A stretch of DNA of 6,815 bases from an uncultured Veillonella sp. (GTDB taxonomy: Bacteria; Bacillota; Negativicutes; Veillonellales; Veillonellaceae): the NCBI GenBank assembly GCA_934216375.1, contig CAKQBP010000075.1:1-6815 (forward strand). The letters are read 5' to 3'. The position numbers and the translations under genes were made by a program. Below the pieces are notes generated by a model that did not search any database, had not been told where the DNA came from, and was given only the letters and a program-made list of their open reading frames with translations. Below, piece after piece: positions 1 through 5,447 of this stretch. Each line of letters opens with the position of its first letter. Position 1 is the first letter of the stretch.

Positions 1-219
1 GTATAATATATTAATAGATGAAATAAAAAGGAAACCTAATATGGTTATCATTAATAAATCAGGGGTTGCTGATGAAAGGGCTTGACCATAGTTATTATTT
101 TGAAGGGGCAAGTTACCTATAAGCAATTTGGTCTAAATCTTTGGATAACGGGAATTTCTTTTTACATAATATCCTTCATCTTTGGTGTGGGAGGTATAAT
201 GTTGTCCATGACGGTTTAA
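1..219 (+). pseudogene. 3' end of an unidentified gene, apparently frameshifted
   Basis: An open frame enters from the window edge (codons from position 2) and runs 27 residues to a TGA at 83-85. A different frame is open from 76 to a TAA at 217-219. Joining them around the AAAGGG at 75-80, which needs one extra base, gives a continuous tail. It has a short soluble part (including the residues NMVIINKSGVADE), then a hydrophobic segment rich in I, F and G that would be a single C-terminal membrane helix. Neither piece has a convincing start or ribosome binding site of its own, so I read them as one broken or mis-sequenced gene rather than two small genes. I do not recognise the family and the bulk of the gene lies outside the window. 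A chance pair of open frames in AT-rich DNA is the main alternative. Confidence 0.35.
195..200 (+). promoter_or_regulatory. Possible -10 element upstream of the first membrane-protein gene
   Basis: TATAAT at 195-200 is a perfect -10 hexamer about 68 bases before the chosen start codon, but no good -35 lies at the normal distance. A second weak choice is TACAAT at 233-238 with ATGACG at 208-213 and a long 19-bp spacer. Which one, if either, is used cannot be decided by eye. Confidence 0.25.
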
Positions 220-267
220 ATATAGTTTGTGTTACAATTAAAGAAATATAGGTGTTTTGGAGGTTTT

Positions 268-939
268 ATGGAAACAAAATGGTATTCAGATATTTGGCAG
301 CTTGTGGTAGCTCCCTTTAAACGCGGTATTCCACAGATTGTAGAGCATGGATCTTGTCGAAAAGGGTTCTATGCTACAGTAGCTTTGGCATTGGTGGCAT
401 TCGTATTTTCAAATATTCTACCTACTTTTTTGAGTATGATATTTGTGGATAAACTTAGTGTTGCACTTACTGGTGCGGCGGCTCTTTCTGGGGCCGGTAT
501 ATTAGGCCTAGCGGTTGGCTTGCTATTTGCTTTTATTGGTATTGCTATTTATTCTGCGATTTTCTCTTGGGTCGCCAATAAATTTGATGCCCATACTACA
601 TATGAGTCTGTGTTAAAAATCATGTGGTACGAACAAGCTTATAATCAGATTATGGGCTTAGTATATTTCATTGGCTTTCTATTACTATCATTGCCATTTT
701 TGCTGCTACTAGGCTCTCATCCTGATTCTACAGTAGGTAGTATTGTATGGATAACTATTATTATATTCGCAACGATAGCTTTTGCAGTCTATACATTCTG
801 GGTATGCTTAACATTATTGAGTCGCCAAATTAATAAATCCCATTTAGCAACTTTTGGCATTTCTATTATTACGAGTTTAATTCCTGTAATCATTTTAGGT
901 ATCTTGATTGGTATGGTAGTACTTGCTAGTTCCAGATAA
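268..939 (+). CDS. Yip1-like polytopic membrane protein (first of three)
   Basis: This gene encodes 223 residues with about five predicted membrane segments at roughly 35-60, 68-101 (one or two helices), 128-149, 157-183 and 196-220. It has a short cytoplasmic-type N-terminus (METKWYSDIW...) and no signal peptide. The start at 268 is preferred over an in-frame GTG at 229 because GGAGG at 259-263 sits 4 bases before this ATG. The segment TYESVLKIMWYEQAYN (about 111-126), between two hydrophobic stretches, resembles the conserved polar motif of bacterial Yip1-family proteins. It also matches TYGGVLRNYIYGLAYT in the third gene of the cluster. Bacterial Yip1-like proteins have no well-defined function, so none is assigned. 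A strong terminator follows directly, which separates this gene from the next. Confidence 0.8.
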   Translation: METKWYSDIWQLVVAPFKRGIPQIVEHGSCRKGFYATVALALVAFVFSNILPTFLSMIFVDKLSVALTGAAALSGAGILGLAVGLLFAFIGIAIYSAIFSWVANKFDAHTTYESVLKIMWYEQAYNQIMGLVYFIGFLLLSLPFLLLLGSHPDSTVGSIVWITIIIFATIAFAVYTFWVCLTLLSRQINKSHLATFGISIITSLIPVIILGILIGMVVLASSR

Positions 940-964
940 TTACATAACATGAAAAATATGAAAG

Positions 965-990
965 GGGCTGTACTAAAACAGCCCTTTTCT
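965..990 (+). terminator. Intrinsic terminator after the first membrane-protein gene
   Basis: GGGCTGT (965-971) pairs with ACAGCCC (978-984) around a 6-base loop and is followed by TTTTCT. It begins 25 bases after the stop codon at 937-939. Confidence 0.85.
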
Positions 991-995
991 ACTAA

Positions 996-1038
996 AAAAG
1001 CTATTAGCTGATTATATATAATCTTCTAATAGCTTTTC
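996..1038. terminator. Second hairpin, possibly a backup or bidirectional terminator
   Basis: A perfect 12-bp stem is formed by 996-1007 (AAAAGCTATTAG) and 1026-1037 (CTAATAGCTTTT), with an 18-base loop. The flanking A and T runs would give a U-tract in either direction. It lies just beyond the first terminator and upstream of the next promoter. Confidence 0.5.
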
Positions 1039-1115
1039 TCTGTATTTTATAAGGAAAAAGGCTTGAAAGACCCATTACATTGGGATAATTAAAGTATGAA
1101 AAGATATGTGTTTTG

Positions 1116-1124
1116 TGCTATAAT
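1116..1124 (+). promoter_or_regulatory. Extended -10 promoter for the second membrane-protein gene
   Basis: TGCTATAAT at 1116-1124 is an exact extended -10 element (TGnTATAAT). No clear -35 hexamer is visible, which is usual for extended -10 promoters. Transcription would begin near 1131, giving a leader of about 110 bases before the ATG at 1240. Confidence 0.6.
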
Positions 1125-1141
1125 GATGAACGGAAAATGAA

Positions 1142-1166
1142 AAGGAACTATTTTTTATAGTTCCTT
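1142..1166. other. Hairpin near the 5' end of the leader RNA
   Basis: AAGGAACTAT (1142-1151) and ATAGTTCCTT (1157-1166) form a perfect 10-bp stem with a TTTTT loop. It starts about 11 bases after the predicted transcription start. On the plus strand there is no U-tract after it, so it is more likely a leader structure than a terminator for this gene. Read on the minus strand it is followed by TTTTC and could stop antisense transcription. Confidence 0.5.
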
Positions 1167-1239
1167 ATTGTGTGTTGTATGTTATAGTATTCAAACTTAA
1201 ATGTTGTGTATGTATATTGTGTAAAAGGTGGTGATACCT

Positions 1240-1923
1240 ATGATGGTGGGTTTAATGCAGTTTATCTATCGTTTATTAAACCCTATTGAAGAGAATAATC
1301 CTCGTATGTATCACTTTGATATTGCCTATGGGCAACTCATAGGAATGCTGCTATTAACACTCATATGTTATCAATTTACTATTGTAGGTGAAGGCGTATA
1401 TTTAGATGCTATACGTGCGTTTATACGCAATTCTTCGTTATTAGTAAGGTGGGAATCGCTATCTCTTCCAGTAGGTCAACATGAAATACAACTTTTTTTG
1501 GAACAGATGGGTAGTCCTAGAGAATTTTGGAATATGGGTCGCTTTGCATGGGTAATCGGAAAAGTTATTTTCATGGCATGTATCATTATAGTTTATGCGG
1601 TTGCTCAACAGCGTAAATTTTATGTTCGAACTGTTACAACCGGTATTTTGCATATCATGTCATTTGCTCAACTTGTTGTGGCATTGATTACTTTTACAGC
1701 AGGGATTATGCTGATTTTAACTTCGGTACCATTAATACTGCAAGCAATCATTGGCTTCTGTATGATTGTGCTATGTGTTTTAAGTACCGTATTATTGTTA
1801 CAAACTATGGGACGTATTGTGGGAGCATGTATTAATGGGACCCCTTATGAAGGTTTGATTCTAATGTTGATTGCTCTTTTGGTAGCACACGTGTTTGAAT
1901 GGATTTATATGTTGACTCGATAA
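1240..1923 (+). CDS. Polytopic membrane protein, divergent Yip1-like (second of three)
   Basis: Encodes 227 residues with about five membrane segments near 29-50, 103-122, 136-160, 162-188 and 204-225. Between the first two helices is a polar loop of about 50 residues (51-102), which the other two proteins lack. The ATG at 1240 is chosen because AGGTGGTG at 1226-1233 lies 6 bases upstream. An in-frame GTG at 1228 overlaps that binding site and is less likely. I see no enzymatic motif. Its size, helix count and position between two Yip1-like genes suggest a relative, but the central TY..VL motif of its neighbours is not clearly kept, so the family call is weak. It has its own promoter (1116-1124) and terminator (1942-1968). 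The function is unknown. Confidence 0.75.
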   Translation: MMVGLMQFIYRLLNPIEENNPRMYHFDIAYGQLIGMLLLTLICYQFTIVGEGVYLDAIRAFIRNSSLLVRWESLSLPVGQHEIQLFLEQMGSPREFWNMGRFAWVIGKVIFMACIIIVYAVAQQRKFYVRTVTTGILHIMSFAQLVVALITFTAGIMLILTSVPLILQAIIGFCMIVLCVLSTVLLLQTMGRIVGACINGTPYEGLILMLIALLVAHVFEWIYMLTR

Positions 1924-1940
1924 AATACATATGATATATC
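1912..1940 (+). promoter_or_regulatory. Candidate promoter for the third membrane-protein gene
   Basis: TTGACT at 1912-1917 (5 of 6 to consensus) is 17 bp from TATATC at 1935-1940, which is preceded by TG at 1932-1933 to make an extended -10. The predicted start, near 1947, falls inside the left arm of the following terminator, so RNA from this promoter would not form that hairpin. The promoter overlaps the last codons of the second gene. Confidence 0.45.
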
Positions 1941-1941
1941 T

Positions 1942-1968
1942 AGGACGAGACATGGCTCGTCCTTTTTT
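1942..1968 (+). terminator. Intrinsic terminator after the second membrane-protein gene
   Basis: AGGACGAG (1942-1949) pairs with CTCGTCCT (1956-1963) around ACATGG, with a T-tract to 1968. It ends 27 bases before the next start codon. Confidence 0.85.
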
Positions 1969-1995
1969 ACTAGTTTTAAACTAAAAGGAGCATTT

Positions 1996-2625
1996 ATGAC
2001 ATGGAATAAGGATATATTGCATTTATTTACCAGGCTTAGCGAACAATCTTTTCAGAATATTATCAATTATGGATCTCATACAAGAGCCATTCTGAATCTA
2101 GTCGTATCTACTATTGTATTATATATAATGACCTATAGCTTACCGTTTATGGTGAAAGTTATATCTCCAATGCTCGGAATTAAACGGATTACTGGGTTAA
2201 CTCATTTTGATGTAATTAGTATTTTAGCAAGTTCTGTATTTTTAATTTTTCAAATTATCATCGGTTCATTTGTTATATGGCGCTTACTTGTTTTATTAGG
2301 TGGTCGTGGTACTTATGGTGGGGTATTGCGCAATTATATATATGGATTAGCTTATACAAATGCACTTCGCACGGTTGTCTTAGTATTAATTCATATACTA
2401 GGGATTATTTTTTTCTCTTTGTCTCTTCAAAAATATGTAGGGGATATGGCCTATCTTATTACGATGTTCAGCCAGTATTATGCTGTGTTCATTGCAGCCC
2501 AATTAATGAGACGTTATGTTGAACTAGGTATCGTTAAAACTTATATTGTTATGTTTGTTGTGGCATTATTATCTGTCTCCGTATTGCCTCAATGGATTCG
2601 TTTTGTTCATACATTATTTAAATAA
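1996..2625 (+). CDS. Yip1-like polytopic membrane protein (third of three)
   Basis: Encodes 209 residues with about five membrane segments near 30-55, 72-101, 123-143, 150-168 and 181-201. The start is well supported, with AAAGGAG at 1984-1990 five bases before the ATG. Two stretches match the first gene of the cluster. One is the N-terminal INYGS region just before helix 1 (compare VEHGS in the first protein). The other is TYGGVLRNYIYGLAYT at about 106-121, just after helix 2 (compare TYESVLKIMWYEQAYN). This supports a paralogous pair of the Yip1 type. There is no signal peptide and no recognisable catalytic motif. It converges on the cysteine-rich gene on the minus strand, and both use the hairpin at 2649-2676. 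The function is unknown. Confidence 0.8.
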   Translation: MTWNKDILHLFTRLSEQSFQNIINYGSHTRAILNLVVSTIVLYIMTYSLPFMVKVISPMLGIKRITGLTHFDVISILASSVFLIFQIIIGSFVIWRLLVLLGGRGTYGGVLRNYIYGLAYTNALRTVVLVLIHILGIIFFSLSLQKYVGDMAYLITMFSQYYAVFIAAQLMRRYVELGIVKTYIVMFVVALLSVSVLPQWIRFVHTLFK

Positions 2626-2643
2626 TATATTGTCATAAGAATT

Positions 2644-2676
2644 AAAAACCGCAAGATAAATATCTTGCGGTTTTTT
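2644..2676. terminator. Bidirectional terminator between convergent genes
   Basis: CCGCAAGAT (2649-2657) pairs with ATCTTGCGG (2662-2670) around a 4-base loop. It is flanked by AAAAA on the left and TTTTTT on the right, so it gives a U-tract in both directions. It serves the plus gene ending at 2625 and the minus gene ending at 2682. Confidence 0.9.
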
Positions 2677-2681
2677 GCTCA

Positions 2682-3587
2682 TTAACCCAGTTGAGCTTCG
2701 TAATGTTGTAACAATAGTTCTACATTATTTTCGTCGTATTCGATTTGTTGTGACCATCTTGCAACTTGCTTTAAGGGTTGTCCCTCTAATGCGCTGGCTA
2801 TAAGTATATAGTCAGTACCATCCTTTGCATAAGCTAAGATAGATTCAAAGGAATAATCTGATAGCATATCGATTTGGCGATACAATATATATTGGTACAC
2901 TTTGTTAAATAGGCTCATATCCTCTTGCTGTATATAGGTCTGTACGGATGCGATGAGTTGGTCTAGTTTACTAGATAATGTATTAACCTGTGCAGTCCAA
3001 TTCTCATCGATGGGTTCCGTTTGTTTATATAGGTCTAATAATTCTTTGAAGGACTGCTTTGAGGGCATTGGCGTATATTTGAATAGATTAGGATCTAAAT
3101 CAAAGGCTAATAATTCAAAAATATTGTGGAGCACTAATCGCTCCTCAGGTCTGAATTCATTATGATCATCTTCAATTGTAAAGAGGAGAGAGTCCAACGG
3201 TTCTTGTTGGGCCAATAGTTCAACCGATGCTTCACAAGATAATCCAACGCCACATAGTTCTAAGTCTTCAATGTATTTATAAAAGCGTGGATGCATATGA
3301 CAGGTGTCACAAAGTCCTTCTTCTCCTAATTCAAGAACTACTTTGCATAGACCTTTTTCATTGAGTAAGGGACACATAGGTTGTGCTTTAGAAAAGATAA
3401 AATGACTGCCTTCATCATCAACTGTGATGGCTTGGCGTACGCTTTCACCAAGAGAACCTGTCATGGAATGATAACGTTCAGCAGTAGGCTCATCTATATC
3501 GATGGTCCACAGCTGACAACATGTATTTTCGCATTGATCGGCCTTGCATTGAAATTCGTGATATATAGTGGGGTAAATTGAAATCAT
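2682..3587 (-). CDS. Cysteine-rich FliB-type (flagellin lysine-N-methylase) family protein
   Basis: Encodes 301 residues. The N-terminal 120 residues carry a dense cysteine pattern: C14, C19, C23-C24 followed by W27, C72 in CPLL, C81, C93, C96, then H97 and HPR at 99-101, C112 and C118 in LSC. This order is characteristic of the FliB / YkgJ-like cysteine-cluster family. FliB methylates lysines of flagellin in Salmonella, and the cysteines are thought to bind a metal or Fe-S cluster. The C-terminal part (about 150-301) is helical, ends in a WSQQIEYDENN segment that also looks family-typical, and shows no cysteines. The protein is shorter than enteric FliB (roughly 400 residues), mainly in the middle. 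No flagellar gene is nearby, so the true substrate is probably another protein. The start ATG (complement of 3585-3587) has only a weak binding site (GTGAG). The family call is fairly firm; the methylase activity is inference. Confidence 0.8.
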   Translation of the reverse strand: MISIYPTIYHEFQCKADQCENTCCQLWTIDIDEPTAERYHSMTGSLGESVRQAITVDDEGSHFIFSKAQPMCPLLNEKGLCKVVLELGEEGLCDTCHMHPRFYKYIEDLELCGVGLSCEASVELLAQQEPLDSLLFTIEDDHNEFRPEERLVLHNIFELLAFDLDPNLFKYTPMPSKQSFKELLDLYKQTEPIDENWTAQVNTLSSKLDQLIASVQTYIQQEDMSLFNKVYQYILYRQIDMLSDYSFESILAYAKDGTDYILIASALEGQPLKQVARWSQQIEYDENNVELLLQHYEAQLG

Positions 3588-3685
3588 AGTTAGCTCACAT
3601 GTAGTTACAAAAATGAATCTATGTGCATTGTATCATAGGGCGCAGGTACATGCACTAATTATATAAATAAAGATTATAAACCGCG

Positions 3686-3714
3686 TTGATTTAGTGTATA
3701 ATTGTATATATATT
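3686..3714 (+). promoter_or_regulatory. Promoter of the compact PepSY-like gene
   Basis: TTGATT at 3686-3691 and TATATT at 3709-3714 are separated by 17 bp and would start RNA near 3721. An alternative -10, TATAAT at 3697-3702, pairs only with a weak TTATAA at 3674-3679. Either gives a short leader. The region 3588-3747 also has to hold the divergent promoter of the minus-strand gene, which I could not place with confidence. Confidence 0.5.
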
Positions 3715-3747
3715 GTTATGATAACTGTTTGAGATATGGAGGAACCA

Positions 3748-4311
3748 ATGAGATCATTTTTTGTAAAAGGTAGCCTTGTATTGGCCTTGGCAGCGGCATT
3801 TGGCATGCCAAATGCAAGTGCAGCCCCTTTAGTAGCTGTAGAGCCAACTGTGGCAGTTGTTGATGGCAACCATGCGGCGATTGTAGGCGCTAATGGTTTA
3901 TTAAATGCCTTTATCCAAAATCATCCAAATGCAGGAATTACGGAAATCGCCTTTGATGCGGATGGAGGTCAAATTAAGTATGATGTTGAAGGTTTTGATG
4001 AATCTGGTAAGTATGAGTTAACGTATATCTATGCTACTAATCAAATCTTTGAAAAGCGCGAAGGGGACTTCCATAAATCGCTAAAGAAAAAATCGTTTGA
4101 TCCTCGGGAAATCTTACCGCCTGCAGCTGTGGTGAACTTTGCTTACGCCCAAACAAAAGGTAAAGCTGTGAGCCTTAATGAATGGGCTGTGCGCTATGAT
4201 AAAGGTAAAATCGTCTACAAAGTTAGCTTTGGTACAGCAGATAATAAAGAAGTACATGTGCGTATGGATGCAATGAATGGTAAATTGCTATCTGTTAAAT
4301 TTGACGATTAA
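3748..4311 (+). CDS. Exported protein with two PepSY-like repeats
   Basis: Encodes 187 residues. Residues 1-25 form a signal peptide (basic start, hydrophobic core, cleavage after ASA at 23-25), so the mature protein is outside the cytoplasmic membrane. Two PepSY-like units follow at about 45-104 and 124-187. Each has a short helix and then strands ending in a D..T/NG pattern, such as MDAMNGKLLSV near the C-terminus. Proteins with PepSY domains are often peptidase inhibitors or cell-surface regulators, but no target is evident here. The ATG at 3748 is preferred because TGGAGGA (3737-3743) lies 5 bases upstream; an in-frame ATG at 3736 overlaps that site. The gene is monocistronic, with its own promoter and a long terminator. 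The two repeats align along their length with those of the next gene, marking the two as paralogs. Confidence 0.82.
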   Translation: MRSFFVKGSLVLALAAAFGMPNASAAPLVAVEPTVAVVDGNHAAIVGANGLLNAFIQNHPNAGITEIAFDADGGQIKYDVEGFDESGKYELTYIYATNQIFEKREGDFHKSLKKKSFDPREILPPAAVVNFAYAQTKGKAVSLNEWAVRYDKGKIVYKVSFGTADNKEVHVRMDAMNGKLLSVKFDD

Positions 4312-4375
4312 TATATGATTGACTAGTTATTATATCTTAATAGTGCCTAGTTATTTTATTCTGAATATAATAATT

Positions 4376-4429
4376 AAATGCCTTAATACTATTTTTCTTA
4401 AAAAAATAACTAGTATTGAGGCATTTTTT
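4376..4429 (+). terminator. Intrinsic terminator after the compact PepSY-like gene
   Basis: A 16-bp stem with one G-U pair is formed by 4376-4391 (AAATGCCTTAATACTA) and 4411-4426, with a 19-base loop and a T-tract to 4429. It lies 64 bases after the stop codon. Confidence 0.85.
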
Positions 4430-4481
4430 GTGAAAGTTTGCTCATGAATGTGAAATTTTAGATATCAATACGTATATTTTG

Positions 4482-4519
4482 AAGCCGTTTATCCCTTATT
4501 TATAGGATAAACGGCTTTT
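4482..4519. terminator. Additional terminator-like hairpin in the intergenic region
   Basis: AAGCCGTTTATCC (4482-4494) and GGATAAACGGCTT (4505-4517) form a perfect 13-bp stem with a 10-base loop, followed by a short TTTT (4516-4519). It lies 53 bases beyond the first terminator, with no gene between them. It may be a backup terminator or the 3' end of a small RNA. Confidence 0.55.
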
Positions 4520-4757
4520 GATATATTTTTCATGGAATTTTTAAGTATAAAGTAAATCCCATAGGATTTCATAGGAATTATATATAAATTCATTCTAAAC
4601 TCACTATAAAATAAGCTTTTAACAGTGCTTCTACATTTTGACTTCATAGACTGTCGATAGTATGTGTACCAGTCGAAAGACAAACTCAACTATATCTGAA
4701 ATTTCCAAGCTATATATCTACAAGTCCATGCTGGATATATGTTTTGGAACTTACATG
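4520..4757. other. Non-coding upstream region of the linker-containing PepSY gene
   Basis: About 240 AT-rich bases without a credible gene on either strand. The one open frame here, a minus-strand frame at about 4489-4689, has no binding site and overlaps the terminator hairpin. The only clear structure is the inverted repeat at 4703-4749. A TTGACT at 4638-4643 has no matching -10 at the right distance. Confidence 0.5.
4703..4749. repeat. 16-bp imperfect inverted repeat upstream of the promoter
   Basis: TTCCAAGCTATATATC (4703-4718) is the inverted match of 4734-4749 at 13 of 16 positions, the mismatches being three central bases. The arms are 15 bases apart, and the repeat ends 8 bases before the -35 element at 4758. 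It could be a regulator-binding site or a cruciform/hairpin; nothing decides which. Confidence 0.5.
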
Positions 4758-4803
4758 ATGACATTGAGTTGACTGGAAATATACATGCGTAAAGTTGCAT
4801 GTA
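4758..4803 (+). promoter_or_regulatory. Promoter with overlapping inverted repeat, linker-containing PepSY gene
   Basis: ATGACA (4758-4763) and TATACA (4780-4785) are 16 bp apart and would start RNA near 4792. The palindrome TACATGC (4782-4788) / GCATGTA (4797-4803), with an 8-base gap, covers part of the -10 and the predicted start. That is a typical place for a repressor operator. The binding site AAGGAGG at 4815-4821 follows, 5 bases before the ATG. Confidence 0.45.
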
Positions 4804-4826
4804 AATGAATTAATAAGGAGGACAAT

Positions 4827-5447
4827 ATGAAAAAATCTATTTTAAAAAGTAGTATTGCTTTAGCAGTGGCTGGCGTATTTGGTGCCACTGTAGCTGTAAC
4901 AGCAGCTGAACCAGTAACTCCAATGCCTGTTACACAAGAAACAGCGAGTGCAGCGACTCCAGCACAACCAGTTACTGATCCAGTAGTTCCTACTACAGCG
5001 GTGGCTCCAGATGTGGCTACTACTGCAGTTGCACCTAAAACTCCGGTAGCTCCTATAGCAGACGGTAATCAAGTAGGTACAGCAGTTCGTAATACTACAC
5101 CAGTTCCAACAGCTACACAAGATGTTAAAACACCAGTAGCTCAAGAAACTGTAGTACCTAGTACAGAAAATCCTGCAGCAGCAGTTCCTACTATTGAAAC
5201 TGCATCTGTAGCTAAAGCTCCTAGTGAAACAAGAGTAGTACGCGGTGGCGATAAAAAATCTGAATCTGTAGCAAAGCATGATAAAGAAGTTAAAAATACT
5301 AAAAAAGCTGCAGTAGACAAAGCGCCTAAAGTAAAAGTTGTGAAAGACGAAAAAAAGGCTGATAAAGAAGAGCCTACTAAAGAGGAAAAAAAAACTCTAA
5401 AAGTAGAAAATCACAACCTAGCACAACCAATCAGCAAGAAGGCGTAG
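4827..5447 (+). CDS. Exported Pro/Ala/Lys-rich protein; N-terminal frame of a split PepSY gene
   Basis: As it stands this frame encodes 206 residues. Residues 1-26 are a signal peptide (KK start, hydrophobic core, cleavage near VTA/AE). Residues about 28-135 are a low-complexity Pro/Thr/Ala/Val linker with a repeated TTAVAP (56-61 and 65-70). Residues about 139-189 are rich in Lys and Glu and would be a charged, extended or helical stalk. The last 17 residues, after the nine-A run at 5386-5394, do not resemble the rest and end at TAG 5445-5447. The missing C-terminal domains lie directly downstream in the -1 frame (see 5387-5884). The intended product is therefore probably one protein of about 352 residues. 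The extended charged linker could span the periplasm or cell wall, but that is inference. The start codon is firm, with AAGGAGG at 4815-4821. Confidence 0.8.
   Translation: MKKSILKSSIALAVAGVFGATVAVTAAEPVTPMPVTQETASAATPAQPVTDPVVPTTAVAPDVATTAVAPKTPVAPIADGNQVGTAVRNTTPVPTATQDVKTPVAQETVVPSTENPAAAVPTIETASVAKAPSETRVVRGGDKKSESVAKHDKEVKNTKKAAVDKAPKVKVVKDEKKADKEEPTKEEKKTLKVENHNLAQPISKKA
5386..5394 (+). other. Nine-adenine run at the frame junction
   Basis: Nine consecutive A residues lie where the upstream frame must pass to the -1 frame. The allowed window for the switch is 5381-5447, bounded by a TAA at 5378-5380 in the downstream frame and the TAG at 5445-5447 in the upstream frame. The A9 is the only long homopolymer inside it. 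A ten-A version, or a one-base backward slip, joins the two frames. No obvious stimulatory hairpin follows within the next 40 bases. Confidence 0.85.

Noticed and set aside
72..122. Sixteen-codon frame beginning ATGAAAGGGCTTGAC that overlaps the upstream stop
   Set aside because: It is too short to support, and the other frame (76-219) gives a better continuation of the upstream gene.
2277..2522. Plus-strand 81-codon frame within the third membrane-protein gene
   Set aside because: It is wholly inside a well-supported gene in another frame, with no binding site.
3633..3869. Minus-strand open frame of 78 codons opposite the signal-peptide region
   Set aside because: It covers the promoter and signal peptide of the PepSY gene in reverse and has no binding site.
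4489..4689. Minus-strand 66-codon open frame in the intergenic region
   Set aside because: It overlaps a terminator hairpin, has no binding site and shows no protein-like composition.
4860..5279. Minus-strand open frame of 139 codons rich in Cys, Ser, Tyr and Arg
   Set aside because: It is the reverse of the Pro/Thr/Ala-rich linker, has no ribosome binding site, and its odd composition follows from the repeated codons on the other strand.
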